From Palsa-504 sp963818225 (lineage in GTDB: Bacteria; Actinomycetota; Actinomycetes; Streptosporangiales; Streptosporangiaceae), in NCBI GenBank assembly GCA_963818225.1, contig CAWFRO010000007.1, positions 1 through 64,000 on the forward strand: a stretch of DNA of 64,000 nt. The letters are read 5' to 3'. The position numbers and the translations under genes are program-made. This document shows positions 38,012 through 47,912 of this stretch, piece after piece. The notes under the pieces were generated by a model, which ran no database searches, had not been told where the DNA came from, and was given only the letters and a program-made list of their open reading frames with translations. Every line of letters starts with the position of its first letter. Within the stretch, counting starts at the first letter, position 1.

Positions 38012-38656
38012 GTGAGTGTGCGGCATGCGATGCTCGCGCTGCTGAGCGAGGGCCCCAAGTACGGGCTCCGGCTACGCGAGGAGTTCGAGGCCCGGACCGG
38101 CGAGGTCTGGCCGCTCAACGTCGGGCAGGTCTACACGACCCTGCAGCGGCTGGAGCGCGACGGCCTGGTGGAGTCCGACGGCGAGGTGGAGGGCGACGGG
38201 CCGCAGAAGGCGTACCGGATCACCGAGGCCGGTGCGGCGGAACTGGACACCTGGCTGCGCACGCCGCCAGACCTCAGCACCCCGCCCCGCGACGAGCTCG
38301 TCATGAAGGTGCTGGTCGCCCTCAGCGTCCCGGGCGCCGATGTATCAGGGATCATCCAGGCCCACCGCCGCTACCTCGTGGAGCTCATGCAGCAGTGGAC
38401 CCGGATCAAGCAAGACTGCGACCCCGCCGACCTGAATGCGGGCCTGGCCATCGACGCGGAGCTCTTCCGCGTGGACTCGGTCGTCCGGTGGCTGGACGCG
38501 GCCGACGCCCGCATCAAGCGCACAGGGGCGGATTCTTTCGCGGGACGCACGGCTGCGGCCCGCGGCAACCCCGATGAGAACCCGCCGAGCAGGCCGTGGC
38601 CGCTGCCGCGCCTGCGCAAAACCGCCCGCCAGGAAGTAAGGACCACCGCGAAATGA
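38012..38656 (+). CDS. PadR-family transcriptional regulator
   Basis: A 214-residue PadR protein: HAMLALLSEGPKYGLRLREEFEARTGEVWPLNVGQVYTTLQRLERDGLV (about 4-52) is the winged helix, QKAYRITEAGAAELDTWL the wing, followed by the Vir_act_alpha_C helical domain. GTG 38012 is chosen because GGAGGG precedes it and the family pattern begins there; the in-frame ATG at 37937 would place the operators inside the gene. The stop overlaps the start of the ABC ATPase gene (ATGA), so it forms one operon with the transporter it probably controls. Confidence 0.9.
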   Translation: MSVRHAMLALLSEGPKYGLRLREEFEARTGEVWPLNVGQVYTTLQRLERDGLVESDGEVEGDGPQKAYRITEAGAAELDTWLRTPPDLSTPPRDELVMKVLVALSVPGADVSGIIQAHRRYLVELMQQWTRIKQDCDPADLNAGLAIDAELFRVDSVVRWLDAADARIKRTGADSFAGRTAAARGNPDENPPSRPWPLPRLRKTARQEVRTTAK

Positions 38657-39390
38657 CCGCCATGATCGAGCTACGCCAGGTATCCAAGTCCTACGGGATG
38701 GGCGAGGCGCAGGTGCACGCGCTGCACGAGGCCAGCCTGGGGGTGATCGAGGGCGAGATGGTCGCCGTGATGGGGCCCAGCGGCTCGGGCAAGAGCACGC
38801 TGCTGACCATCGCCGGCACCCTCGAGGAGCCGACCACTGGTGAGGTACTGCTCGCCGGGCAGCCGGTGAGCACGATGTCGATGCGGCGGAAGGCGCAGCT
38901 ACGCCGGCGCACCGTCGGCTATGTGTTCCAGGACTTCAACCTGCTGCCCGGCCTGACGGCGGGCGAGAACGTCTCCCTCCCCCTCGAGCTTGATGGCACG
39001 TCGGCCCGCCGGGCCCGGGTGGCCGCGCTGAAGGCGCTCGACGGTCTCGGGCTCGGCAACCGCGCCGGGCACTTCCCCGACCAGCTGTCCGGCGGCGAGC
39101 GGCAGCGGGTGGCCATCGCCCGCGCGATGATCGGCGAGCGGAAGATCCTGCTGGCCGACGAGCCATCCGGCGCGCTGGACACGGCCAACAGCGACGCCAT
39201 CATGCGGCTGCTGCACAGCGCCTGCCGGGACACCGGGATGACCGCAATGGTGGTGACCCATGACGCGCAGCTCGCCGCCTGGGCCGACCGCGTCATCTTC
39301 ATCCGCGACGGCCGCATCACCGACCAGACCACCCCGGCGGCGGGCCCGGAATCCCTGCTGGCGCAGGCCGTCCCGGAGCAGGGTCAATGA
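38653..39390 (+). CDS. ABC transporter ATP-binding protein (MacB/LolD type)
   Basis: A 245-residue ATPase: Walker A GPSGSGKST (41-49), Q-loop VFQDFNLLPGLTAGENV, signature LSGGERQRVAIARAM, Walker B ILLADEPSGALD, H-loop VVTHDAQLA. The sequence class is that of ATPases pairing with FtsX/MacB-type permeases, which move lipids or peptides or extrude drugs by mechanotransmission. AAGGA precedes ATG 38653. It overlaps the padR stop, and its own stop overlaps the permease start (ATGA), so the stoichiometry is translationally coupled. Confidence 0.92.
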   Translation: MTAMIELRQVSKSYGMGEAQVHALHEASLGVIEGEMVAVMGPSGSGKSTLLTIAGTLEEPTTGEVLLAGQPVSTMSMRRKAQLRRRTVGYVFQDFNLLPGLTAGENVSLPLELDGTSARRARVAALKALDGLGLGNRAGHFPDQLSGGERQRVAIARAMIGERKILLADEPSGALDTANSDAIMRLLHSACRDTGMTAMVVTHDAQLAAWADRVIFIRDGRITDQTTPAAGPESLLAQAVPEQGQ

Positions 39391-41904
39391 GCACCGCGAC
39401 GCTGGCCAGGCACGCCAGCAGCGGCGGGCTGCCCGCCCGCCGCGCCGTCATCCGCTGGGCGGTCCGCCTGCTGCGCCACGAATGGAAGCAGCAGCTGCTG
39501 ATCTTCGCCCTGATCACTGCGGCCGTCGCCGCCACGTTCATCGGTGCGGCCGTGGCGACGACGACCCCGGCCAATCCGGCCGGCGTGCTCGGCACCGCGC
39601 AGGACGCCGCCGTGTTCTCCGGATCCCCGGCGAGGTTCGCCGCGGACATCGCCGTGGTGCAGCAGCACTTCGGGCAGACCGACGTGATCGAGACCCAGAC
39701 GGAGACGGTCCCCGGCACCATCCAGACGTTCAACCTGCAGGCCCAGGATCCGCACGGCCCGTTCGGCGGGCCGCTGCTCACCCTGGTCAGCGGGGCGTAT
39801 CCAAGCAGCGCGAGCCAGGTCGCGGTGACCAGCGGGGTCGCCTCCGGCTTCCACCTCCGCGTCGGGAGCAGCTGGACCTTCGGCGGCGTGACCCGGACCG
39901 TCACCGGCACGGTCAAGAACCCGCAGTCCCTGCTCGATGACTTCGCCCTGGTGATTCCCGGCCAGGTAACGCGGCCGGACCAGGTAGTGGTGCTGTTCGA
40001 CGGGCACGGCATGAGCGCGAGCGCGATCTCGGCGCTGCTGCCCAGCGGGTCGTCGGCGTACGACGCCACGTCGCTGTCCAACCAGAACGTGATCAACCCC
40101 GAGACGGTGTCGCTCACCGCGGCCGTCCTCGGCATCGTGCTCATCGGCCTGGTCGGCGTCGGCGGCTTCACCGTGCTGGCCCAGCGGCGGCTCCGGTCCA
40201 TCGGCATGCTCGCCGCTCAGGGCGCGACGGAGCGGAACATCCGGCTGGTCGTGCGGGCCAACGGCATCGCCACCGGCATCGCGGGCGCCGCGGCGGGCTT
40301 CGTCATCGGGTTCATCGGCTGGCTGGCGTACCGGCCGACCGCGGAGTCCAGCTCCCACCACCTGATCGGGATCTTCCAGCTCCCGTGGACGGTCATCATC
40401 GCCTCCATGGTCCTGGCCGTGCTGGCGACCTACTTCGCGGCCTCCCGGCCCGCGCGGGCCATCTCCCGGGTGCCGGTCGTCGCCGCCCTGGCCGGCCGGC
40501 CGCCCGCGCCGAAGAAGACGGGGCGCCTCGCCGTGCCGGTCGGGATCGCATTCCTGGTGCTCTCGTTCATCCTGATCGGCCTGGCTGGTTCGGCGGTAGG
40601 CACCGGCGATGGCGGTGGCAACTCGACCCCGCTGAAAGAGGTCGCCCTCGGCCTCATCCTGCTCTGCGTGGCCATCGTCCTGCTGGCCCCTGCGTGCCTC
40701 GGGCTGGTCGGCTGGCTGGGCCAGCGGGCCCCGATCTCGGTCCGGCTGGCCCTGCGGGATCTGTCCCGGTACCGGAGCCGGTCCGGCCCGGCGCTGGCGG
40801 CCATCGCCGTGGCCACGCTGATCGCGGTGATCGTCTGCGTGGAGGCCGCCGCCCGGCTCGGCGACCCGCTCGACTACGCGGGCCCGAACCTGAGCTCCAG
40901 CCAGCTCGTCGTCTATACCGCGGGCAGTTTCAACGGCCCGGGCGGGGGCGGCGGGACAGGCGCCGGGGCCGACCCCGTCGCTCGCCGACCAGACCAAGGT
41001 CGCGGACAGTATCGCGGCCTCGCTCGGCAACGCCAGCATCATTGATCTGGTGTCGTCGAACGCGGGCCTGGTTCACGCAGCGGGCGGGCGGAGCTGGTCC
41101 GGCCAGATCTACGTGGCTACGCCTCAGCTGCTGAGCCTGTTCGGCATCAGCCCATCCCAGGTCAACCGGGACGCCGACTTCCTCACCATGCGGCCGGGCC
41201 TAGCCACGCTGGCGCTGATGCAGTTCGTCAACTCACCCAAGAGCGGCCCGGGCACTACGCTATGCCCGGCCGGGAGCTGCATCGCCAACCCGCCGATTCA
41301 GGAGGTCAGCCAGCTTCCCTCCGGCACCTCCGCACCGAACACGGTGATTACCGAGCACGGCCTGCGGGCGCTGAACCTGCAGTCGTCGGTCAGCACAGCG
41401 GGCTGGTTCATCCAGTTGCGCAGCGGCCTCACCGCCGATCAGATCAGGAGCGCGCAGCAGGTCGCGGCGACGTCGGGGATGTCCGTGGAGACCCGCAACA
41501 GCATCCCGTCACTGGTGACGGTGGTCAATGACGCCACCGTGTTCGGCATCGTGCTGGCGCTGGCCATCCTCGGGATGAGCGTCGGGCTGGTGCGCAGCGA
41601 GGCCGCCAGGGACCTGCGCACGCTGACCGCGACCGGGGCAAGCGGCACCGCCCGGCGCATCATCGTGGCCACCACGGCCGGAGCCCTTGGGTTCACCGGG
41701 GCACTCATGGGCATGGCCAGCGGCTACCTGGCGGCGATCGGGTTCGCCCGCAGCAACAGCCTGGACGGGCTGTCCGAGCTGGGCAGCATCCCGGTGGCCA
41801 ACCTGCTGCTGATCCTGGTCGGCATGCCGCTGATCGCGGCGGCGGTGGCCTGGCTGCTCACCCTGCGCGAACCATCGGCCATCGGCCGCCAGCCGCTGGA
41901 ATAG
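39387..41904 (+). pseudogene. FtsX-like ABC permease, one frameshift in a G-rich tract
   Basis: Joined, this is a permease of about 840 residues with the two-FtsX-unit layout: TM1 near 30-50, a large extracellular domain, then membrane segments (AAVLGIVLIGLVGVGGFTVLAQRRLRSIGMLAAQGAT; TVIIASMVLAVLATYFAASRP), a second extracellular domain and the final three TM helices (VFGIVLALAILGMSVGLVRSEAARDL; AGALGFTGALMGMASGYLAAIG; LLLILVGMPLIAAAVAWLL) followed by REPSAIGRQPLE. The frame breaks between 40940 and 40975 in a run rich in GGGCGGGGGCGG: the first frame runs on to a false stop at 41045, the second continues as TPSLADQTKVADSI. Everything on both sides is well conserved, so this is a recent mutation, a sequencing error, or a slippage switch. 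Confidence 0.82.
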
Positions 41905-41963
41905 CGTTGCCTGGATGTTTTCCTAGGCGTTGACCAGCCCGGCCGGGATCACGGGGGACGGCC

Positions 41964-43320
41964 TCAGCGGTAGCGGGGGCCATTCATCTCCTCTGTCCGG
42001 CTGACCTGCCCGGTCGGCTGGTCGTCGTGCGGGCGCCGGGGAGCAGGCACCGGGCCGTACCCCCGGTGGTAGCGCCGGCGCCGGAACCGCAGGACCGCGA
42101 TCGCGCCGCCCGCCGCCGCGGCCAGGACCAGCCCCACCAGCAGGATGACAGGCCGGTGGGCAGGCTGGACGAGGTGTGGTCCTGCGGTTCCGGCGCCGGA
42201 ACCTTGCCCCGCAGGGGAGAGGCGCTGGCCTGCGTAGTGGCGTTGACGCCGGCGGCGGCCGGGGCGCCGACGCTGGCCGAGGGCCGGCCGCCGCGGCAGC
42301 GCCGGCTCCGGGGACGGCCGAGACCTCGGCTGACCGGGCACTTATTCGGTTGTCAGCGTCGAGCAGGGCCACCTGGAAGTAGTACCGGGTGCCGTCCTTC
42401 AGCGGGGCGATCGTATAGCTGGTGACATTCTCGATCAGATAAGGGACAGAAGGCTTGGCGCCCTCGTGACCTGATCCCGTGCCGATGTAGATGAGGTAGC
42501 CGTCGCCGGCCTTGAGGCCGCCCTTCGGCGGCGACCATGACAGGACCACCGCGCCGCGGCGGGCCTGGGCGGTCAGCCCGGTGGGACGAGACGGCCCGGC
42601 GGGCACAGCGTGAGGAACGGGGATGACCGACGTCACGGGGGTCCCGGGCCCTTCACCCGCCGCATTGAGCGCGGTTACCTTGACGTAGTAAAGGCTGCCG
42701 TTTTCCGCGTCAGTGAGCCGGAAGCTCGTGCCCGAGGTGGTGAACACCGTGGCGCCTACCAGCGACGAGAGGTGTCCCAGGTAGACGTGGTAGCCAGTGA
42801 TCGGGGAACCGCCCGTCGACGTGGGCGGGGACCACGACAGCGCGATGAAACCATCGCCGGAGCTGGTCTTCAGTCCGGTCGGCGAGCCCGGCGCGGACCC
42901 GAGGCCCTGCGGGGTGACCTGCACGGTCACCGAAGGGCCATCACCGTCCGAGTTCTGCGCGTTCACGCGGAAGTAGTACGTGGTGCCGTTGGTCAAGCCA
43001 CCGATGGTGGCCGTACGGTCAACGACCAGGTCCGTGACGTCAGCGGCGGATGGGCTCGTCCCGCCTTGGATGAAATAGCCCTGCACCGGTGAGCCGCCGT
43101 CCGAGCTGGGCGGAGACCACGACAGGGTGGCTGTGCCGTTGCCGCCAGTGGCGGTCAGCCCCGTGGGGGCGCCGGGCACGGTCGGGGTGCCCTGCCGGGC
43201 AGGCGGAGCCGAGGTCGAGGTCACAGCGGCCATGGCTCCGGTGGCAGTGCCGCTGACCAGGAGGATAGCCATCCCCGCCGCGGCCGCGGCCGCGGCCCGT
43301 GAGAACGCGTGATGCTTCAT
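41964..43320 (-). pseudogene. Surface protein with three fibronectin type III domains, two frameshifts near the C-terminus
   Basis: N-terminal signal peptide (MKHHAFSRAAAAAAAGMAIL, cleavage near residue 32). Three FN3 domains follow (about 48-136, 142-232, 243-335), each beginning with the PGAPTGLTA-type strand and containing LSWSPPxSxGGSPI and GTTYYFRVxAxN blocks. The first frame then goes into Pro/Arg-rich sequence to 41923. Reading with two one-base shifts near 42290 and 42150 instead gives a Ser/Thr/Pro linker (ASVGAPAAAGVNATTQASASP), SSSLPTG, a membrane helix ILLVGLVLAAAAGGAIAVL and a basic tail ending at 41964. The restored protein would be an adhesin-like, membrane-anchored surface protein. 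Only three FN3 domains are intact as read. Confidence 0.75.
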
Positions 43321-43449
43321 GGGGACTCCAGCCCTCGGGGGACGTCCTGTGAGTAAACGTCCGGCAAAATGTCCGGGGGGAGCCCGGCCGCGCCCTGATA
43401 CATCGATGCTCGCTGATGACGCGCAGCGAGGTATCAGGACGGGCTTGGG

Positions 43450-44386
43450 TCAGGCGTTGACGAGTTCGGTGGGCTCGACGATGACGTCGACGAGGGCGCC
43501 GTTGCGCATGACGGTGATGGCCAGCGGGCGGCCGATCGCGTCGGCGAACATCATCCGCTGCAGGTCCTGGGATACCGTGAGTGGCTGGCCGCCCACGGAC
43601 AGCAGCAGGTCACCGGTGCGCAGGCCGGCCCGGTCGGCGGGGCCGCCCGCCACCACCTGGGCGATGAGCAGGCCGGTCTGGCGGCCCAGGCGCTCGCGCC
43701 AGGCCGCGGGCACCGGGCCCGGGACCATGGCCAGGCCCAGGTAGGCCCGCCGGACCCGGCCGTCGGCCATCAGCGCCGAGATGATCCGCCGGGTGGTGTT
43801 GTTCACCGGGACGGCCAGGCCCAGGCCCACTCCCGGCCACCGCGGTGTTGATGCCGACCACGCGTGCGTCCGCGTCGGCCAGCGCCCCGCCGGAGTTGCC
43901 CGGGTTGAGCGCGGCGTCGGTCTGGATGACGTCCTCGATCACCCGCCCGCGGGCGGGCAGGGAGCGGCCGAGCGCGCTGACCACGCCGGCCGTGACCGAG
44001 CCGGCCAGGCCGAGCGGGTTGCCTACCGCCACCACGAGCTGGCCGACGACCAGCCGGTCCGCCTCGCCGAGCTCGGCCGGCTCGGGGGTCGCGCCGTTGG
44101 CGCGCAGCACGGCCAGGTCAGACAGCGGGTCGGCGCCTACCACCCGGAACGGCACCGACGTGCCGTCGGAAAACGCGGCGGTACCGCTGCTGGCCTGGCC
44201 CACCACGTGAGCATTGGTGAGCAGGAACCCGTCGCCGGTGAAGACGACGCCCGAGCCGAGGCTCTCCCCCGTGCCTCCGCGGCTGCCCTGGCGCGGCACG
44301 CGCAGGCTCGCGACCTTGGGCGTGAGCCGTGCGGCCACGCCCGAGACGATCTGCGAGTACACATCCAGTGGCTGATCTGCCTCCAT
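43450..44386 (-). pseudogene. HtrA/DegP-like trypsin-type protease with PDZ domain, one frameshift
   Basis: Joined, about 310 residues. The S1C protease triad is visible: His60 (LLTNAHVVG), Asp90 (DPLSDLAVL), Ser165 (NPGNSGGAL), with the VGNPLGLAGSVTAGVVSALGR block. A PDZ domain follows (GLLIAQVVAGGPADRAGLRTGDLLLSVGGQPLTVSQDLQ). The frame slips near 43830 inside GTGGGCCTGGGCCTGG: without the slip it reads GLGLAVPVNNTTRRIISAL. There is no signal peptide or membrane helix, so unlike DegP it would be cytosolic. Start ATG 44386. HtrA proteins degrade or refold damaged proteins. Confidence 0.82.
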
Positions 44387-44530
44387 GTGGGTCTCCCCGG
44401 GCTATCCAAGTGTCTTGATTACAGGATTACATTGCAAACCCAGAATGGGAAAGCATGCATGCCCGGCGGCGTTCCGCCCGGAGCGGAATCGGGCCTCGGG
44501 CCGCGCGCACCCGGGCCGGGGAGGGCTGGG

Positions 44531-44917
44531 TTAGGCGGGCGAGGCCTGAGCGGCCAGGCCGACCAGGTTGCCCTCCGGGTCGAGGATGGTGGCCAGGATG
44601 CGCTCCGGGCCGTCGGGTGACGGTGGCTGGAGGATCTCGCCGCCGTGCTCAACGACGCGGCCGAGCGCCTGGTCCATGTCGGCGACGTGGATCCAGATCA
44701 TCGGGCCTGCATCCCGGGCGGGTGGACGGCCCGGGACCCACTGGCCGATCAAGCCCGGGGAGACGAAGTCCTCATAAAGCCGTTCGGTCTCCCAGCCGAA
44801 GACCGTTTCGTAGAACGCGGCCGACCGGGCACTGTCTACAGCGGGCATCTGCAGGTAGCAGACCTGGCCATGGACCAGGCCGCGGGCCCGGCCGGTCCCG
44901 GCGTCGTCGTGGGTCAA
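44531..44917 (-). CDS. VOC-family (glyoxalase-like) protein
   Basis: A 128-residue vicinal-oxygen-chelate protein: GQVCYLQMPAVDSARSAAFYETVFGW is the first beta-alpha unit, MIWIHVADMDQALGRVVEHGGEILQPP and ILATILDPEGNLVGLAAQ the second. VOC proteins include glyoxalases, dioxygenases and resistance binding proteins; the ligand here cannot be told. TTG 44917 with AGGAAGGA upstream is preferred to ATG 44953, because it abuts the stop of the O-methyltransferase gene (coupled translation) and matches the domain start. Confidence 0.8.
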   Translation of the reverse strand: MTHDDAGTGRARGLVHGQVCYLQMPAVDSARSAAFYETVFGWETERLYEDFVSPGLIGQWVPGRPPARDAGPMIWIHVADMDQALGRVVEHGGEILQPPSPDGPERILATILDPEGNLVGLAAQASPA

Positions 44918-45924
44918 ACGCGATCCTTCCTGCTGTCCAGTGCGGGCTGGCACTCGACTACGTATCGGCCGGAGGCCTGCGTGCGGGCGGCGGCGATCTT
45001 CAGGCCGGCCAGCCGGGCGAGCTGGGTGAACTGGGTGATCGTACTGGTCTTCCCGCCGGCGACCAGCATGTCGATGCCCAGGGACCGCGGTGCCTCGTCG
45101 GCCGCGACACCGCCGAGGACGGCGATCCGGCCGTCGGGCCCGGCGCCCTGTGCGCAGCGTCGCAGGATGGCCACCGTCTGGTCATCGGGCCAGTCGTTCA
45201 GCACGTTCTTCAGCAGGTACAGGTCGGCGCCCGCGGGCAGCGGATCGAAGAAGCTCTGCCCCTGGAGCGTCACGCGGCTGGCCAGCTCTGCGGTGCTCAG
45301 CGCGGTATCCGCCCGGGCGATTGTGCCCGGCAGGTCGAGGAGGATACCCCGTACGTGCGGGTGGCGGCGCAGCAGCGAGGCCAGCATGGCACCGGTGCCA
45401 CCGCCCACGTCGACCATGGTGCGGACGTCGTCCCACCCGCCGGTGAGCTCGATATCGAAGTCGGGCGTGCCGTGGCCGGGCGGCCCCATCAGCGCGTCGA
45501 AGCCGGCGGCGATATCCGGGTGCGCGGCGAGGTCCTCCCAGAACGGGCGGCCGAACAGCGTGGCGTACGCGGGCTGGCCGGTGCGCACGTAGTCCAGCAG
45601 CGTCCCCCACGTGTGGGCCATCCGGCCGCCGAAGCCATCGAGATCCAGGAACCGGTCCGCGGCCAGCTGCTCCGCGGCCCGGTTGGCGGCGAAGCGTCCC
45701 GGCGCTTCCTGGGTGAAGACGCCCTTTGAGACCAGGTGGCCCAGCACGGCGTGCAGCGCGTCCTGGTCGCAGCCCGTCGCCGTGGCCAGATCGGCGACAT
45801 CGCGGTGGCCTTCGGCGATGAGGCTGGGCAGGCGCAAGGTGGCCGCGACCATCAGGCACCAGGGCGTGGCCAGGTCGAGCATCCGCTCCAGGTCGACGCC
45901 GTCGGCGTCGGTGCCAGCGGCCAT
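44914..45924 (-). CDS. SAM-dependent O-methyltransferase
   Basis: A 336-residue class I methyltransferase of the plant/polyketide O-methyltransferase type. The N-terminal dimerisation/winged-helix domain has VAATLRLPSLIAEGHRDVADLATATGCDQDALHAVLGHLVSKGVF. The SAM site is MVDVGGGTGAMLASLL with acidic partner LLDLPGTI, and FDPLPAGADLYLLKNVLNDWPDDQ is motif IV. It would methylate a phenolic or enolic hydroxyl. ATG 45924 has GAAGGAAA upstream; longer starts enter the GTPase gene. It is translationally coupled to the VOC gene, a pairing seen with secondary-metabolite tailoring or detoxification. Confidence 0.9.
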   Translation of the reverse strand: MAAGTDADGVDLERMLDLATPWCLMVAATLRLPSLIAEGHRDVADLATATGCDQDALHAVLGHLVSKGVFTQEAPGRFAANRAAEQLAADRFLDLDGFGGRMAHTWGTLLDYVRTGQPAYATLFGRPFWEDLAAHPDIAAGFDALMGPPGHGTPDFDIELTGGWDDVRTMVDVGGGTGAMLASLLRRHPHVRGILLDLPGTIARADTALSTAELASRVTLQGQSFFDPLPAGADLYLLKNVLNDWPDDQTVAILRRCAQGAGPDGRIAVLGGVAADEAPRSLGIDMLVAGGKTSTITQFTQLARLAGLKIAAARTQASGRYVVECQPALDSRKDRV

Positions 45925-45980
45925 CGTGGGGTTTCCTTCCTGCTCGCTTCGCCGCGGGCAGGCCGAGGTCCGGGCGGCGG

Positions 45981-47912
45981 TCAGAAGGGCCGGGCGCGGG
46001 CGGTGGCCAGCTCGGCGCGGAAGCGCTCGTAGTCGGCGAGCTCCCGGCCAACGGGGGCCAGCACCAGGTCGCTGGTGACGGCGGCGACCTGCGCCATGAT
46101 GGCCTGGTTGGCCTGCTCGCGCTCGCGGTCGGCGGCGAGCACCACCATGTTCTGGCACCACGACTCGATCAGCCAGCCGAGCAGCAGCAACGCGACGACC
46201 ATGACGGCCAGCCAGGGCACCAGCGAGGTGTCGCTGAGCAGCGACGACGACTTATGCGACCCGTGAGACAGGATCAGGGCGATCCAGGCCAGGCCACCCA
46301 CGGCCAGCAGGATGAGCAGCCACTGCGCCAGAGCGATCAGCCGCCACCAGCCCGTCACCTTGTCCCGCGGCGGCAGGCCGCGCGCCACGACCGTGCCGAG
46401 GGCCGACTGGGCGTCGGCCGCCCTTGACCGGGCCGCCGCGCGGACGGTCCGGGACCAGGGCTCCGGCAGCGAGCCGCCGACCTCATCGGCGAACGCGGTG
46501 ATCGCGTTGTCGATATCGGATCGCTGCGCCTGCGCCATGTCGGCCGGATCGCCAGCCAGCAGCTTGCGCGCCGGGGCGCGCCCGGCCCGGCGCAGGCGGG
46601 TGGCCAGCCGCCCGGGCGGCCAGCCGATGTAGCTCACGGCCTGCCGCTCGCGGGCACCGTTCAGCGTCTCGGTCGCGGCGGCTACCCCGGCGGCCTTCGC
46701 GAAGGCGGCGGTCAGCGTCGCGGCTGGAGCCGGGGGAACATACCTCAGCGGGTCGATGCCGGCCCCGGCCGCCCGGCCGTCCGGCGTGGCGTCTTCCCAG
46801 GGCGGATGCGCTTCGCTGGGCGCCGTGGGCGGCGCAGCGGAGGCCTCGGCGGGGTCAGTCCTGGCCACGTCCGGCCAGGCGGGCGCCGCGGCACCGAGGT
46901 CCCCGTCGCTCCAGCGGTCCTGCTCCCAGGACGGCCGTTCTGGGGAGGCCGGGAAAGCTGGGGCGGTCTCGCGGCCGGGCGGGCCGGCGGCGGGCGCCGC
47001 GGACAGCCGCGGCGGCGGCTCGGCCGGGGGCAGCCAGCCCGGCACGGAATCCCCCGCGTACACGGCGAACCGCTCCAGCAGGGCATCAATATCGAACGCG
47101 ATCCGGTCGCTCACCGCCCGCCGCTCGGCGACCGAGGCGGCCAGCGTCCGGCGCAGCTCCTGGAGACCGGTGCCGGTGGCGGCCGAGGTCACCAGGACCG
47201 GCGTCTCCAGCAGCCCCTCGGCGTCGAGCAGCCGGCGCAGGTCGGCGGCGCAGTCGGCGACCTGATCGGGCGGCAGCGTGTCAGCCTGGTTGAGCACCAC
47301 CGTGGTCACGGCCGCGTGCCCGGCCAGCGGCACCAGGTAGCGGCGGTGCACGGACGCGTCCGCGTACTTCAGCGGGTCGAGCACCCAGACCAGCATGTCG
47401 GCCATCTTGACCAGGCGGTCGACCAGGGCGGCCGAGCCGGTGACCACCGAGTCGTGGTCGGGCAGATCGAGCAGGAGCAGCCCGGTCAGCGATGCCTCGC
47501 CCTCGCTCAGCGCGCTGGCCCGCGCGTAGCGGTGCCGCCGCTGCACGCCGAGCCAGTCCAGCAGCGGCGCGGCCCCGTCCATCCCCCACACGCACGCGTG
47601 GGAGTGCTTGGTGGTGGGCCGCATCACCCCGGCGGGCGAGAAGGACGCTCCGGACAGGGCGTTGAACAGCGAGGACTTGCCGCTTCCGGTCCCGCCGGCC
47701 AGGGCTACCACCGTGTGCGAGCCGGACATCCGCATCCGCTCGCCGGAGCGCCGGAGCAGCGCTTCCGCGTCGGTGAGCAGGTCCTGGCTGAAGCCGTCGG
47801 ATCCGGATCGTGCGGCCGCCATCCGGGTCAGCTCGGTCAGGGCGGCCAGCCTGGCCGACAGCCTGGAATGCTCCTGCTCCAGCCCGGCGACGCCGACCGT
47901 ATTCGCTGTCAC
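45981..47912 (-). CDS. Dynamin-like membrane GTPase (YfjP-type), second of a pair
   Basis: A 643-residue GTPase. G1 P-loop GGTGSGKSS (73-81), the switch Thr in RPTTKHSH, G3 LLDLPDHDS, G4 NQAD (LNQADTLPP), then a Pro/Ala-rich linker (about 290-400) and two C-terminal membrane helices (WLLILLAVGGLAWIALIL; WLAVMVVALLLLGWLIESW). This architecture is common in actinobacterial GTPases encoded as adjacent pairs, like two-component bacterial dynamins. The start overlaps the stop of the first GTPase by four bases. Probably acts at the cytoplasmic membrane; exact job unknown. Confidence 0.85.
   Translation of the reverse strand: MTANTVGVAGLEQEHSRLSARLAALTELTRMAAARSGSDGFSQDLLTDAEALLRRSGERMRMSGSHTVVALAGGTGSGKSSLFNALSGASFSPAGVMRPTTKHSHACVWGMDGAAPLLDWLGVQRRHRYARASALSEGEASLTGLLLLDLPDHDSVVTGSAALVDRLVKMADMLVWVLDPLKYADASVHRRYLVPLAGHAAVTTVVLNQADTLPPDQVADCAADLRRLLDAEGLLETPVLVTSAATGTGLQELRRTLAASVAERRAVSDRIAFDIDALLERFAVYAGDSVPGWLPPAEPPPRLSAAPAAGPPGRETAPAFPASPERPSWEQDRWSDGDLGAAAPAWPDVARTDPAEASAAPPTAPSEAHPPWEDATPDGRAAGAGIDPLRYVPPAPAATLTAAFAKAAGVAAATETLNGARERQAVSYIGWPPGRLATRLRRAGRAPARKLLAGDPADMAQAQRSDIDNAITAFADEVGGSLPEPWSRTVRAAARSRAADAQSALGTVVARGLPPRDKVTGWWRLIALAQWLLILLAVGGLAWIALILSHGSHKSSSLLSDTSLVPWLAVMVVALLLLGWLIESWCQNMVVLAADREREQANQAIMAQVAAVTSDLVLAPVGRELADYERFRAELATARARPF

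Noticed and set aside
39384..41042. A 552-codon minus-strand frame over the permease gene
   Set aside because: His/Gln/Arg-rich shadow of the FtsX-like gene; no RBS.
41964..42341. Separate small membrane protein starting near 42341
   Set aside because: It reads better as the frame-shifted anchor of the FN3 protein; it has no RBS of its own.
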